Shown one piece after another: positions 36,088-43,865 of a DNA stretch of 64,000 nt (positions are counted from its first letter, which is position 1; each line of letters begins with the position of its first letter). Position numbers and translations under genes: made by a program. This DNA is from Georgenia soli. Lineage in GTDB: Bacteria; Actinomycetota; Actinomycetes; Actinomycetales; Actinomycetaceae. The notes below the pieces were generated by a model, which saw only the letters and a list, made by a program, of their open reading frames with translations, had not been told where the DNA came from and ran no database searches. The stretch lies in the NCBI RefSeq assembly GCF_002563695.1, contig NZ_PDJI01000003.1, positions 99,918-163,917 on the forward strand, written 5' to 3'.

Positions 36088-37154
36088 CCGGGCACGCCGC
36101 CGGCCCGCACACGGCGGCGGAGCACGCAGACAGCCGGTGGCGCCGTGCTGTCGATGCCGTCGACGAACGGATGGGCCTGACAGCGCTGGCCTACGAGGTG
36201 CCCGAGCACGCCAACAACCTGGCGTGGAGCCTCGGCGCGCTGACCGCGATCTCGTTCCTCCTGCTGCTGGTGACCGGGATCTACATCGCCCAGTGGTACG
36301 ACCCGATGCCGGAGGTGGCCAACCAGTCGGTCCGGACGATCATGACCCAGGCACCGCTGGGTGCCCTTGCGCGCGGGCTGCACTACTGGGCGGCGCAGGC
36401 GATGTACGTCCTGGCGCTCCTGCACATGCTCCGCGTGTTCCTGCACGGATCGTTCAAGCGCCCACGAGAGGGCAACTGGCTGGTGGGCGCGGTGATGCTG
36501 CTTCTGACCTTCCTGGCGGTCTTCACCGGCACGGTGCTGAAGTGGGACCAGGAGGGATTCGAGGCCCTCTCCCACAACCTCGACGTTGCCGAGCTCGTGG
36601 GCGGCGCCGGCATCTGGTTCACGGCCGAGCTGGCGCCGCAGGTGCCGATCGTCGTGCGCCTGTACGCCGGGCACGCCGTCATCATCCCCGGTCTCATCCT
36701 GTCGCTGTTCGTCGTGCACGCCCTGCTGGTCAAGCGTCACAAGATCTCCGAGCACCCCGACATCCCCGGTTCCTCGGCCGAGGAGCCGGCTCCCTTCACG
36801 GAGCACCTCAAGCGGGCGGGCGCCTACGGGCTGGTCCTGCTCGGGATCCTCGCGGCGTTGTCCGTGCTGGTGCCGCCGGTCGTCGGTTCTACGCCCGTGG
36901 CCGGGGTCGAGACCACCCGACCGTTGTGGCTGTTCTGGTGGTTCTTCCCCTTCGAGGAGTGGTTCGGCATCAGCTCGGTCGGCGTCGTCATGGCGGTCGT
37001 GTTCGGCGTTCTGTTCCTGGTCCCCTTCCTCGACCGCGGGCGCCGGCGCAGCTGGCGCGAGCGCAAGGTCGCGGTCGGGGTGCTCGGCGTGATCGTGCTT
37101 TTCATGCTGGTGATCAGCATCTACGTCTGGATCAACAACGCCCGGGGGCACTGA
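36084..37154 (+). CDS. Cytochrome b (b6-like) membrane subunit
   Basis: This 356-residue di-haem cytochrome b carries the N-terminal four-helix haem bundle: haem ligands lie in GLHYWAAQAMYVLALLHMLR and in RLYAGHAVIIPGLILSLFVV-HALLVKRHK, with the GTVLKWDQEGFEAL loop between. The C-terminal part has three more membrane helices (FWWFFPFEEWFG region). No Rieske protein or cytochrome c1 gene is nearby, so it is a stand-alone quinol-oxidising or thiol-/formate-type electron-transfer subunit rather than a full bc1 complex. Starts at ATG 36084 inside the previous stop. Confidence 0.85.
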   Translation: MTGHAAGPHTAAEHADSRWRRAVDAVDERMGLTALAYEVPEHANNLAWSLGALTAISFLLLLVTGIYIAQWYDPMPEVANQSVRTIMTQAPLGALARGLHYWAAQAMYVLALLHMLRVFLHGSFKRPREGNWLVGAVMLLLTFLAVFTGTVLKWDQEGFEALSHNLDVAELVGGAGIWFTAELAPQVPIVVRLYAGHAVIIPGLILSLFVVHALLVKRHKISEHPDIPGSSAEEPAPFTEHLKRAGAYGLVLLGILAALSVLVPPVVGSTPVAGVETTRPLWLFWWFFPFEEWFGISSVGVVMAVVFGVLFLVPFLDRGRRRSWRERKVAVGVLGVIVLFMLVISIYVWINNARGH

Positions 37155-37414
37155 TGCCCGGCGTGCTCGCACCCGGCGCCGCCCGGCGCAGGGCACGACG
37201 CTGGTTCTGGCTCCTGCTCACCCTTGCCGTCGCCGGGGTGGGACTCGTCCGCTGGGCGGTCCGCGCCGCGCCCACACCTGCCGGCGTCGTCCTGGTGCTG
37301 CTGGCCTCTCTGGTCGTGCTCGGCGCCCTGGTGCAGGCGAGCAGGATCTGGACGGCTCTCGAAGGACCCTCGCGGCTCCCGCGCCTGCGTCACCAGCGTC
37401 GACCCGGTGATTGA
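37154..37414 (+). CDS. Small two-helix membrane protein
   Basis: This 86-residue protein begins at an ATG sharing one base with the cytochrome b stop (TGATG). Two hydrophobic helices (WFWLLLTLAVAGVGLV and GVVLVLLASLVVLGALV) are framed by arginine-rich ends. Tight coupling makes it a likely accessory subunit of the cytochrome b complex. No family recognised. Confidence 0.65.
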   Translation: MPGVLAPGAARRRARRWFWLLLTLAVAGVGLVRWAVRAAPTPAGVVLVLLASLVVLGALVQASRIWTALEGPSRLPRLRHQRRPGD

Positions 37415-37679
37415 CGTTGCCAGCCCAGCCCTACCACGGCGACCACCGGCGACGGAGGAAATGGACCGGCCAGAGCGGCCCACTCCGGGAGGCGCTCGCC
37501 CGTGGGCCGGGCTGGTGTCCACGAGTTGCCCCTCTTTGAGATGGTCCGTCAGCGGGCGGCCCGGCCGGTCCTGGCCATGCCGGCGGGGACGTGCGCGGGT
37601 GGCTCGCCGGACTGCGGTGGGACAGGTCCCGTCTTGCGGCGGCCTGACGGTGTCAACGGACACCGGGACTTCCTCGTGG

Positions 37680-37744
37680 GCGGACATTTGATCTCCCCGT
37701 CCGCGGACAGTTCATCTCCCTGTGCGCGGACAGTTGATCTCCCT
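37680..37744 (+). repeat. IS21 left terminal repeats, three copies
   Basis: GCGGACATTTGATCTCCCC (37680), GCGGACAGTTCATCTCCCT (37703) and GCGGACAGTTGATCTCCCT (37726) recur every 23 bp. They form the left end and are the likely transposase-binding sites. Confidence 0.88.
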
Positions 37745-37749
37745 TGAGG

Positions 37750-38538
37750 TCAGGTCAACGGCACCACCCCCTTGCCGGCGGTGGCCTCGGTGAGCCGGAG
37801 GGAGGTGCCTTCGGTGACGATGACGTGGGCGTGGTGGAGCAGGCGGTCGACGGCGGCGGTGGCGAGGGTCTTGGGCATGATGGTGTCGAACCCCGAGGGG
37901 TGGAGGTTGCTCGTGACGGCCAGGGAGCGGCGTTCGTAGGCGGCGTCGACGACGCGGTAGAACGCCTCGGCGGCGGCCTGCCCGCTGGGGAGCATGCCGA
38001 TGTCGTCGATGACGATGAGCTCGGCCCGGGTGATCCGCGCGATGGTCTTGGCGACCGAGCCGTCGACGGTGGCCTTGCCGATCGCGGCGGTGAGGGACTC
38101 GAGGGTGAACCAGGCGACCCGCATGCCGGCGTCGATGACCTTGTGTGCCAGCGCCTCGACGAAGTGGGTCTTCCCGGTCCCCGAGGGCCCGCTGATGGCG
38201 AGGTTCTCGGCCCGGCCGACCCACTCCAGGGTCGCCAGCGCGGACTGGGTCGGGACTGGGATGGAGCTGTCGTGCTCGCGCCAGGAGGCGAAGGTCTTCC
38301 CGGCCGGCAGGCCGGCGGTCTTGCGGCGCATGGCCTTGGTGGCCTCGTCGCGGCCGCGGACTTCCTCGGCGAGCAGGACCCGCAGGACCTCGGCCGGGTC
38401 CCAGCGTTGGGCGCGTGCGGTGGCCAGGACCTCGGGGGCGGCGGCGCGCAGGTAGGGCAGGCGCATGCGCTTGAGCACCGCGGTCAGGTCCTCGGGCAGC
38501 GGCGGCGCCGGACGGGTCGTCGTGGTGGTGGTCGTCAT
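37750..38538 (-). CDS. istB: IS21 helper ATPase IstB
   Basis: This 262-residue AAA+ ATPase has Walker A GPSGTGKTH (~114-122), Walker B LIVIDDIGM and sensor TSNLHPSGF. It assembles on target DNA and stimulates the transposase. It starts at ATG 38538, overlapping the istA stop. The Thr-rich N-terminus (MTTTTTTTRP) is unusual but short. Family length is normal, so it seems intact. Confidence 0.93.
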   Translation of the reverse strand: MTTTTTTTRPAPPLPEDLTAVLKRMRLPYLRAAAPEVLATARAQRWDPAEVLRVLLAEEVRGRDEATKAMRRKTAGLPAGKTFASWREHDSSIPVPTQSALATLEWVGRAENLAISGPSGTGKTHFVEALAHKVIDAGMRVAWFTLESLTAAIGKATVDGSVAKTIARITRAELIVIDDIGMLPSGQAAAEAFYRVVDAAYERRSLAVTSNLHPSGFDTIMPKTLATAAVDRLLHHAHVIVTEGTSLRLTEATAGKGVVPLT

Positions 38539-40103
38539 CGTGGGGCTCCGTTCGTGCCGAAGCTGGCCCAGGCGGCGGTGCCGGGCTGGGCGGAGTAGGA
38601 CTCGTCGGCGATCACGAGGTCGGCCGAGGGGGCGCCGGTGGCGCGGTGGGTGACGATGGAGGCGAGGTCGTGCTCGGCGAAGCGGCCGGCGGCGGCCGCG
38701 ACACCGAGGGCGGCGTCAACCTGCTCGGTGCCGACCAGGGTGGCGAGCTCGACCGCGGCGGCCATCTTCGCCCGGATCCGTACCGTGCCGGCCGCCGAGG
38801 CCTCGATGAGCCACTGCCGGGCGCCGGGCCCGATGGCGAGGAAGTCGGCCTCCGCGGCGGAGCGTGGCTTGATCCTGGGCGGTCGGGGCGCCCCGTCGGG
38901 ATCCTGCGGATGGTCGGGATAGTGGGCGTGGTCGATCCGCGGGGACCCGGGCGTCGACAGGCGGTGGCGGGCGACCTCGACCAGGCCGCGCCGCTCCCCG
39001 ACCCAGGACGGCTTGACCCTCAGGGCGTCGAGATCGACGACGATCACGAGCTCGTCGCCGGTCACGCGGCACCACACCTCGGCGTCGACCAGGCCCGGCG
39101 GGGTGGAGTAGCGCACCGACCCGAACCGCACCGTCTGATCGGTTCCGACCACCCGGGTCTGGCCCAGCGCGGCCGTGTGCGGCGCCGCCGGCAGCGGATG
39201 AAGGCGCTGGCGCTCCGCGGCGAGCATCTCGGCCGGGACCCGGCCCGTCTCGCGGTGCCGGCGCGTGTTCACGCTCTCGCAGAAGTCCTCGCAGGCGCCC
39301 TGCAGCTCGGCGAACGAGGAGTACGCGCTGCGCAGGTTCGCCTCCGTCGGGACCAGGTCGGCCTTGGCGATCCGCACCGTGTTCTCCGCCCCACCCTTCG
39401 ACTCCGGGTCGAACGGGACACAGGTGTGAACCTGCAGCCCGTAGTGGCGTCCTGCCTCGACGATCTGCGGATGACGCACCGCCACCCCGGCGACGTGATC
39501 GACCGTGACGGTCCTGGCGTTGTCGGTCAGCACGTACGTCGGCGCCCCACCGATGCGCCGCAACGTCGCGTCCAGGCACGCGATCAGCGTCGCGAGGGTC
39601 TGGTCCCAGGCCGGGATCACCACCCGGAACCGTGACCAGGCCAGCCAGGCGCAGAACAGCACCGTCCGCCTCGGCTGCCCGTCCGGGCCCGGCACCTTCG
39701 GGCCCTCGCCCCAGTCGAACTGCAACCACAGCCCCGGCTCGGTGATCCACGGGCGGTAAGTGCGCCGGTTCCCCGCCCGCCAGGCCGCCTTGACCTGCGC
39801 GACCGCCCGCCGGGTGGAACGCTCGGTCCCGGTGAAGCCCAGCGCGACCAGGCGTTCGTGGACCACGTCGGCGCGGACCTTGCCGCAGGAGCGGTCGACC
39901 CACTCCTCGACCTTCGGCAGATACGGATCGATCATCCGCGGCCGCCGCGCCGGGCCCATGACCGGCCGGCCCGCGTCCCGCGCCGCGACGTAGCGGCGCA
40001 CCGTCTTCGGATCGACCCCGGCCAGCTGCGCCGCCGAATGCGCGCTGCCCGTGGCATCAAACGCTTCGAGAATCTCCATGACTTCCCTGTCAGACTTCTT
40101 CAC
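38535..40103 (-). CDS. istA: IS21 transposase IstA
   Basis: This 522-residue transposase has an N-terminal HTH (SAAQLAGVDPKTVRRYVAAR), a second DNA-binding region (~60-110), the DDE integrase core (WLQFDWGEGPKV with first Asp; TYVLTDNARTV with second Asp; PESKGGAENTVRIAK with Glu) and a C-terminal beta domain. GTG 40103 has GGAGGGAC just upstream. The catalytic triad is complete. Confidence 0.93.
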   Translation of the reverse strand: MKKSDREVMEILEAFDATGSAHSAAQLAGVDPKTVRRYVAARDAGRPVMGPARRPRMIDPYLPKVEEWVDRSCGKVRADVVHERLVALGFTGTERSTRRAVAQVKAAWRAGNRRTYRPWITEPGLWLQFDWGEGPKVPGPDGQPRRTVLFCAWLAWSRFRVVIPAWDQTLATLIACLDATLRRIGGAPTYVLTDNARTVTVDHVAGVAVRHPQIVEAGRHYGLQVHTCVPFDPESKGGAENTVRIAKADLVPTEANLRSAYSSFAELQGACEDFCESVNTRRHRETGRVPAEMLAAERQRLHPLPAAPHTAALGQTRVVGTDQTVRFGSVRYSTPPGLVDAEVWCRVTGDELVIVVDLDALRVKPSWVGERRGLVEVARHRLSTPGSPRIDHAHYPDHPQDPDGAPRPPRIKPRSAAEADFLAIGPGARQWLIEASAAGTVRIRAKMAAAVELATLVGTEQVDAALGVAAAAGRFAEHDLASIVTHRATGAPSADLVIADESYSAQPGTAAWASFGTNGAPR

Positions 40104-40208
40104 GCGTCCCTCCGGTCGGAGTGCTCAAGGTGGTCAGAGACCTCGAGCAAATCCCCGGAGGGACGCACATCTCGGGACCGACACGACATCAGCCCCACGG
40201 CCACAGAC

Positions 40209-40274
40209 AGGGAGATCAGCTGTCCGTCAGCAGGGAGACGTCATGTCCGCCGACAGGGAGGCTGGCATGTCCGC
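40209..40274 (-). repeat. IS21 right terminal repeats, three copies
   Basis: Three inverted copies of the left-end motif, AGGGAGATCAGCTGTCCGT (40209), AGGGAGACGTCATGTCCGC (40232) and AGGGAGGCTGGCATGTCCGC (40255), repeat at 23 bp. They diverge progressively outward. They also lie ~100 bp upstream of istA. Confidence 0.85.
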
Positions 40275-40354
40275 TGGCAGACGGCGAGAGCGCTGCACCC
40301 GCCAAAAGCGATGGCGAGCGGGGCTGCTTCATCGAACGTAGCCGTGAGTGCACC

Positions 40355-40520
40355 GTCGAGGAGCCGCTGAGCGGCCTGGGAGTTGCGATCCTCGAGCTGC
40401 GTGTGGACCGGGTCGAGCGACTCCCCCGGACCACCCTGGGCAAGAGTTCTCTGATCGGCGCGCTTCCATCCGGCCCTGGGAGTGCCCCCCGACATCGAGG
40501 TCGGCGCCCTGACGGGCGGC
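40355..40520 (+). pseudogene. PaaK-like ligase C-terminal fragment
   Basis: The frame here gives LELRVDRVERLPRTTLGKSS, almost the same as the intact ligase end at 34.9 kb (ELRVDLVERLPRTTLGKSR). Nothing of the enzyme's main body is present. It is the coding part of direct-repeat copy 2. Confidence 0.8.
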
Positions 40521-40651
40521 TCCTGCCGCGCTCTGCTGGTCAGCTCAGGGACAGCGAAAACCGGCGATGGTGCGCACCCCATCGCCGGCCGCCGTGAGCT
40601 GCGGGATTCCGAGTCCAGCAGCACCCGCCTACCTTTGGCTTCTCAGCTGAC
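40394..40651 (+). repeat. Direct repeat, copy 2
   Basis: This copy matches 34884-35144 in the same orientation with several substitutions and short indels. Its right end runs into the last codons of the NlpC/P60 gene (stop at 40643), which indicates that this copy keeps the ancestral junction of ligase end and NlpC/P60 end. Confidence 0.85.
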
Positions 40652-41422
40652 TCTGATGAACACGGGGCTGGAGTGGAAGATCGGTCCCTCGGTCAGCGGG
40701 GTGCCCGGCTGGCGGGCGGCGATGTTGTTGCCGTTGCCGGTGTAGATCCCGACGTGACCCGGCCATGTCACCAGGTCGCCGGGCCGGGCCTCGGCGGCCG
40801 ATACCCGCGTGCCGGTGGAGGCCTGCGCGCCTGAGGTGCGGGGCAGGCTGGTCCCGAACTGGGCGAAGACGTAGCTCGTGAACCCCGAGCAGTCGAACCC
40901 GGCCGGCGTGGTGCCGCCCCACACGTACGGGACGCCGAGGAACTGGCGGGCGTAGTCGACGATCGCGCTTCCCGAGGCCACCGGCGCTTCGACGGCTCCG
41001 GCACCTACGGCTGGGGCGGCGTCCGTGCTCGGCAGTTCCGTCCTCTCCCCCGCGCGGGAGGCGGCTGCGCCCGGCCGTTGGGGCGCAGGCTCGGGTTCTG
41101 CGCTGGGCGGCGGCGGTGGTGGTGTCGCTTCTGCGGTCGCGAGGTCCACCTCCCACTCGGCGTCGGAGGTGACTTTGACCGTCGGGGTGGCCAGGAGAGC
41201 GGTGGTGGCTTCGACGACCGCCGTCGAGATGCTCACGCTCGGCAGCGCTGCGGTCTCCGTGGTCGCGTCGGCGCTGGTTGCGGCCATCGTGAGGACGAGG
41301 CCGGACGAGGCCACCGCTGCGACACCACGGCGAGTGGTCGGGGCGAGGTTCTCGATGGCTGCGGTCAGGGGGGTGCTGGGGCGGCAGGGCGCGCGGTGGC
41401 GCCCACGGTTGCTGGGGGACAA
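40643..41422 (-). CDS. NlpC/P60 cell-wall endopeptidase, secreted
   Basis: This 259-residue protein has a signal-like N-terminus (RRGVAAVASSGLVLTMAATSADA), a low-complexity Pro/Ala linker (~90-150) and a C-terminal NlpC/P60 domain: QFLGVPYVWGGTTPAGFDCS with the catalytic Cys, then WPGHVGIYTG with the His, and NNIAARQPG. It cleaves peptidoglycan stem peptides. The TTG start at 41422 is set by GGAGAGG seven bases upstream. A c-di-AMP riboswitch occupies the leader, as for other actinobacterial wall hydrolases. Confidence 0.9.
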   Translation of the reverse strand: MSPSNRGRHRAPCRPSTPLTAAIENLAPTTRRGVAAVASSGLVLTMAATSADATTETAALPSVSISTAVVEATTALLATPTVKVTSDAEWEVDLATAEATPPPPPPSAEPEPAPQRPGAAASRAGERTELPSTDAAPAVGAGAVEAPVASGSAIVDYARQFLGVPYVWGGTTPAGFDCSGFTSYVFAQFGTSLPRTSGAQASTGTRVSAAEARPGDLVTWPGHVGIYTGNGNNIAARQPGTPLTEGPIFHSSPVFIRVS

Positions 41423-41442
41423 CGAACTACCTCTCCGAGTTC

Positions 41443-41640
41443 CCTGCGGGGTGAGCTGTCGGGTTGGGACTGGAGAGGCCCCGTGCTTCCGCACTTCACC
41501 CCAAGCCCGGAAAGGGCCGCATGCGTTGGTTTCCCCGCCCCTGCCACTGGAGCGCGCGATGCCGGGCGGCGGCAGGGTTCGGTCTCCGCCCGCATCTTCC
41601 GGACGGGATTGCCCGGGAGCAAGGCTCACGCTAAGAGCCT
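41443..41640 (-). ncRNA. ydaO-yuaA (c-di-AMP) riboswitch
   Basis: Reading the minus strand, the leader of the NlpC/P60 gene contains the conserved ydaO blocks in order: a 5' stem ending with GGAGACCGAACCCTG, GGGGAAACCAACGCATGCGG, CCTTTCCGGGCTTGGGGTGA, a variable hairpin (GTGCGGAAGCAC) and the closing CCCGACAGCTCACCCCGCAGG-like segment at 41443-41463. Order, spacing and loop sequences agree with actinobacterial members. Binding of c-di-AMP is expected to turn the wall hydrolase off. Boundaries are approximate. Confidence 0.88.
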
Positions 41641-41671
41641 GGACACGTCCATGTCACGGTCCGATAACGAT

Positions 41672-41690
41672 TCTTCATCGAACCTTCATG
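41672..41690 (-). promoter_or_regulatory. Direct-repeat regulator box 1
   Basis: On the minus strand this reads CATGAAGGTTCGATGAAGA: two ATGAAG units at 11-bp period, upstream of the riboswitch of the NlpC/P60 gene. It matches four other boxes in the next 8 kb. Confidence 0.65.
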
Positions 41691-41844
41691 ACAGCTGCCC
41701 TCTGGGGCTTTGCACGGGAAGTTGCTTAGCCCAAGCCCCCCCATGGCCGTTGGTGTTCCCGGAGTGAGGAGCGCTGAACACGTACGCAGTCGCGGCGGAG
41801 AATGTGGAGAGGTCACGGGTGTCTGGAGACCGCCGGCCAAGCCC

Positions 41845-42459
41845 TTAGCCCGTGGGGCACTGGCGCTCGGCCGGGTCCTTGAAGGCCGGGACCGGGCGTG
41901 CGGCGGCCTCCTCCGGGGTCGCCGCGATGCCGTTGCGCTGGATGTCGGTGATGAGCCAGTCCATCTCCCGGATCTCCCGCCGCTGCGCCTCGCTGATCCC
42001 CACGGCCAGCTCGCACACCCGCACGTCCTCGATGCCCGCCCGTTCGGACCGGGTGATAGCCAGGGAGTGGTGCGGGATCATCCCGCGCATGAAAGCGGTG
42101 TCGTCGACCGTCACCTGGCTGCGGTCCAGGTAGGCCCCGCCTCCGAGCAGCACGAGGCTGACCGCGACCACGGCGATGTTTGCCCTGGTGCTGCGGTACA
42201 TGTTCAGCATCCACGCGAGCATGACCAGTCCCATGGCACCGCCCATGGTCAGGGCCATGAACACCCGGCTCTGGCTGAAGCGGATGTGGCTCCACTCCCA
42301 CGAGCCGACGAACATCACCCAGTACATGACCACCATGCCCGTCAGGATCATGGCCGCGAACCGCAGGTACATCCCCCTGGAGCCGTGCGACTGCCCGCCT
42401 CCACCGTGCTGCCCGTGCCCCTCCTCTTGCGTAGCGTCGTCGTCCGCTCGGTCCGCCAC
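41845..42459 (-). CDS. DUF305 membrane protein
   Basis: This 204-residue protein has a His/Gly-rich N-terminus (GHGQHGGGGQSHGSRG), three membrane helices (~35-110) and a DUF305 four-helix domain with MRGMIPHHSLAITRSERAG and EIREMDWLITDIQRNG. DUF305 proteins are linked with copper handling through His/Met residues. The GTG start has AGGAG eight bases upstream. It is followed to the left by the wall-hydrolase leader. Confidence 0.85.
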   Translation of the reverse strand: MADRADDDATQEEGHGQHGGGGQSHGSRGMYLRFAAMILTGMVVMYWVMFVGSWEWSHIRFSQSRVFMALTMGGAMGLVMLAWMLNMYRSTRANIAVVAVSLVLLGGGAYLDRSQVTVDDTAFMRGMIPHHSLAITRSERAGIEDVRVCELAVGISEAQRREIREMDWLITDIQRNGIAATPEEAAARPVPAFKDPAERQCPTG

Positions 42460-42541
42460 TTTCACCACTCCTTGTTCGGTCCCTGGTTCCTCGTCGCCTT
42501 CCGGTCCCTGGGCGGTCCCCCAGGCCGGACGGGCCGTGGCG

Positions 42542-42943
42542 TCAGCCGACGGCCGCGAGGAGGTCCTCGCACGCCTGCTCGCACGCCCGGCAGGCCTCGG
42601 CGCAGATACGGCAGTGCTCGTGCATCTCGGCGTGCGACTCGCACTCATCCCCGCAGGACCGGCAGGCCTGTACGCAAGCCTGCAGCAAGGCCCGGGTGAC
42701 GTTGGCGTCGTAGCCCGTGTGCCGGGACAACACCCGGGCGGTGGTGTCACAGACGTCCGCGCAGTCCAGGTTCGTCCGGATGCACTTGCGCAGCTCGGCG
42801 ACCATGTCCTCGCTCAGGCACGCGTCCGCGCAGGCAGTACAGGCCTGGGCGCACGAGACCAGCGCCTCCACAGTCCTTGCCAGCAGCTCCCGGTCGAGGT
42901 TGATCTCGGCGGGGTACGTCTCCATCATCTCGACAGTCCTCAT
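42542..42943 (-). CDS. Cys-rich four-helix copper-binding protein (DUF326/Csp-like)
   Basis: This 133-residue protein contains 14 cysteines in repeated C-x3-C/C-x2-C spacing (CAQACTACADACL, CIRTNLDCADVC, CVQACRSCGDEC, CRICAEACRACEQACE) on predicted helices, the hallmark of DUF326/Csp copper storage proteins that bind many Cu(I) inside a helix bundle. No export signal is visible, so a cytosolic Csp3-like role is likely. GGAAGGA precedes ATG 42943. It is divergent from the two-component system with a shared regulator box. Confidence 0.9.
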   Translation of the reverse strand: MRTVEMMETYPAEINLDRELLARTVEALVSCAQACTACADACLSEDMVAELRKCIRTNLDCADVCDTTARVLSRHTGYDANVTRALLQACVQACRSCGDECESHAEMHEHCRICAEACRACEQACEDLLAAVG

Positions 42944-43053
42944 CGGTCGTCCTTCCTCTGGAGGTGTTGATTCGGCATGGGGCGACGGAGCCCGCGGCTC
43001 TTCGACGCTAGGTCGGTGATTCAGGGCTTGCACTCCGGGCGAGGCGGTTCGGT

Positions 43054-43071
43054 GATGAAGATTTGATGAAG
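43054..43071 (+). promoter_or_regulatory. Direct-repeat regulator box 2
   Basis: GATGAAG-ATTT-GATGAAG, a perfect 11-bp-period direct repeat, lies in the divergent region between the Csp-like gene and the response regulator. It is the best-conserved pair in the set. Confidence 0.75.
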
Positions 43072-43154
43072 ATCCCGCCGCTATTTCGGCACGGTCTGTC
43101 TGAGCCGGTCCTCCCGGCCGGATCCCGTCGGGTTGTCGGGGCAGGATGTGCGGC

Positions 43155-43865
43155 ATGAGTGCGACGGATCGTGGTGCCCGGGTGCTTGTCGTCGAGGACG
43201 AGGAACCGCTCGCCAAGCTCGTCGCGAGCTACCTGCAGCGGGACCGCTTCGAGGTGGAGCGCACGGGGGACGGCGCCGACGCGCTGGCGCTCGTCCGGCG
43301 GTGGGACCCGGACGTCGTCGTGCTGGACCTGGGTCTGCCGGGGATGGACGGGGTGGAGGTGTGCCGGCAGGTCCGCACGTTCTCGGACTGCTACATCATC
43401 ATGCTCACCGCCCGGGCAGAGGAGGTGGACAAGCTGGTCGGGCTGTCGGTGGGGGCGGACGACTACCTGACGAAGCCGTTCAGCCCCCGCGAGCTGGTCG
43501 CCCGTGTGCGGGTGATGCTGCGCCGGCCCCGACGGTCCTCCGGGGAGGGCGAGCGGGAGGTGGCGCTGACGTTCGGGTCGCTCGAGGTCGACGTCGCCGG
43601 TCGGGAGGTGCGCCTGGGTGGTGAGCCGGTGGAGCTGACCCGTACACAGTTCGACGTGCTGGCGGCCCTTGCCACGCGCCCGAGGATGGTCTTCTCCCGC
43701 GAGCAGCTCATCGAGGCGGTGTGGGGCCCGGGCTGGGTCGGGGACGAGCACCTGGTGGACGTCCACATCGGGCACGTCCGCCGCAAGCTCGGCGACGACC
43801 CCGCCGACCCGGTCTTCATCCGCACCGTGCGCGGGGTCGGCTACCGCATGGGGCCGGGCCGGTGA
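43155..43865 (+). CDS. OmpR-family response regulator
   Basis: This 236-residue two-domain regulator has the receiver acidic pair (VVEDEEP), phospho-acceptor D58 (VLDLGLPGMDG), the Thr/Lys pair (MLTARAEE, DYLTKPFSPREL) and a C-terminal winged helix (VELTRTQFDVLAALATRPRM, then VDVHIGHVRRKLGDD). ATG 43155 chosen; 43146 is also in frame. It overlaps the kinase by four bases. The repeated GATGAAG boxes in this region are its probable targets. Confidence 0.93.
   Translation: MSATDRGARVLVVEDEEPLAKLVASYLQRDRFEVERTGDGADALALVRRWDPDVVVLDLGLPGMDGVEVCRQVRTFSDCYIIMLTARAEEVDKLVGLSVGADDYLTKPFSPRELVARVRVMLRRPRRSSGEGEREVALTFGSLEVDVAGREVRLGGEPVELTRTQFDVLAALATRPRMVFSREQLIEAVWGPGWVGDEHLVDVHIGHVRRKLGDDPADPVFIRTVRGVGYRMGPGR

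Larger units (their letters stand above)
37680..40274 (-). mobile_element. IS21-family insertion sequence
   Basis: A complete ~2.6-kb element carries istA and istB in an overlapping pair, bounded on each side by three copies of an ~19-bp motif at 23-bp spacing in inverted orientation. Multiple terminal repeats are characteristic of IS21. Both genes are uninterrupted, so it may be active. A target duplication could not be settled: flanks share only TGG. Confidence 0.9.

Noticed and set aside
37439..37680. Short rightward frames between the small membrane protein and the IS21 element
   Set aside because: No ribosome site or domain, and they run into the IS terminal repeats.
37672..37680. A target-site duplication for the IS21 element
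   Set aside because: Only TGG is shared by the two flanks (before 37680 and after 40274); too short to accept because the exact element ends are uncertain.
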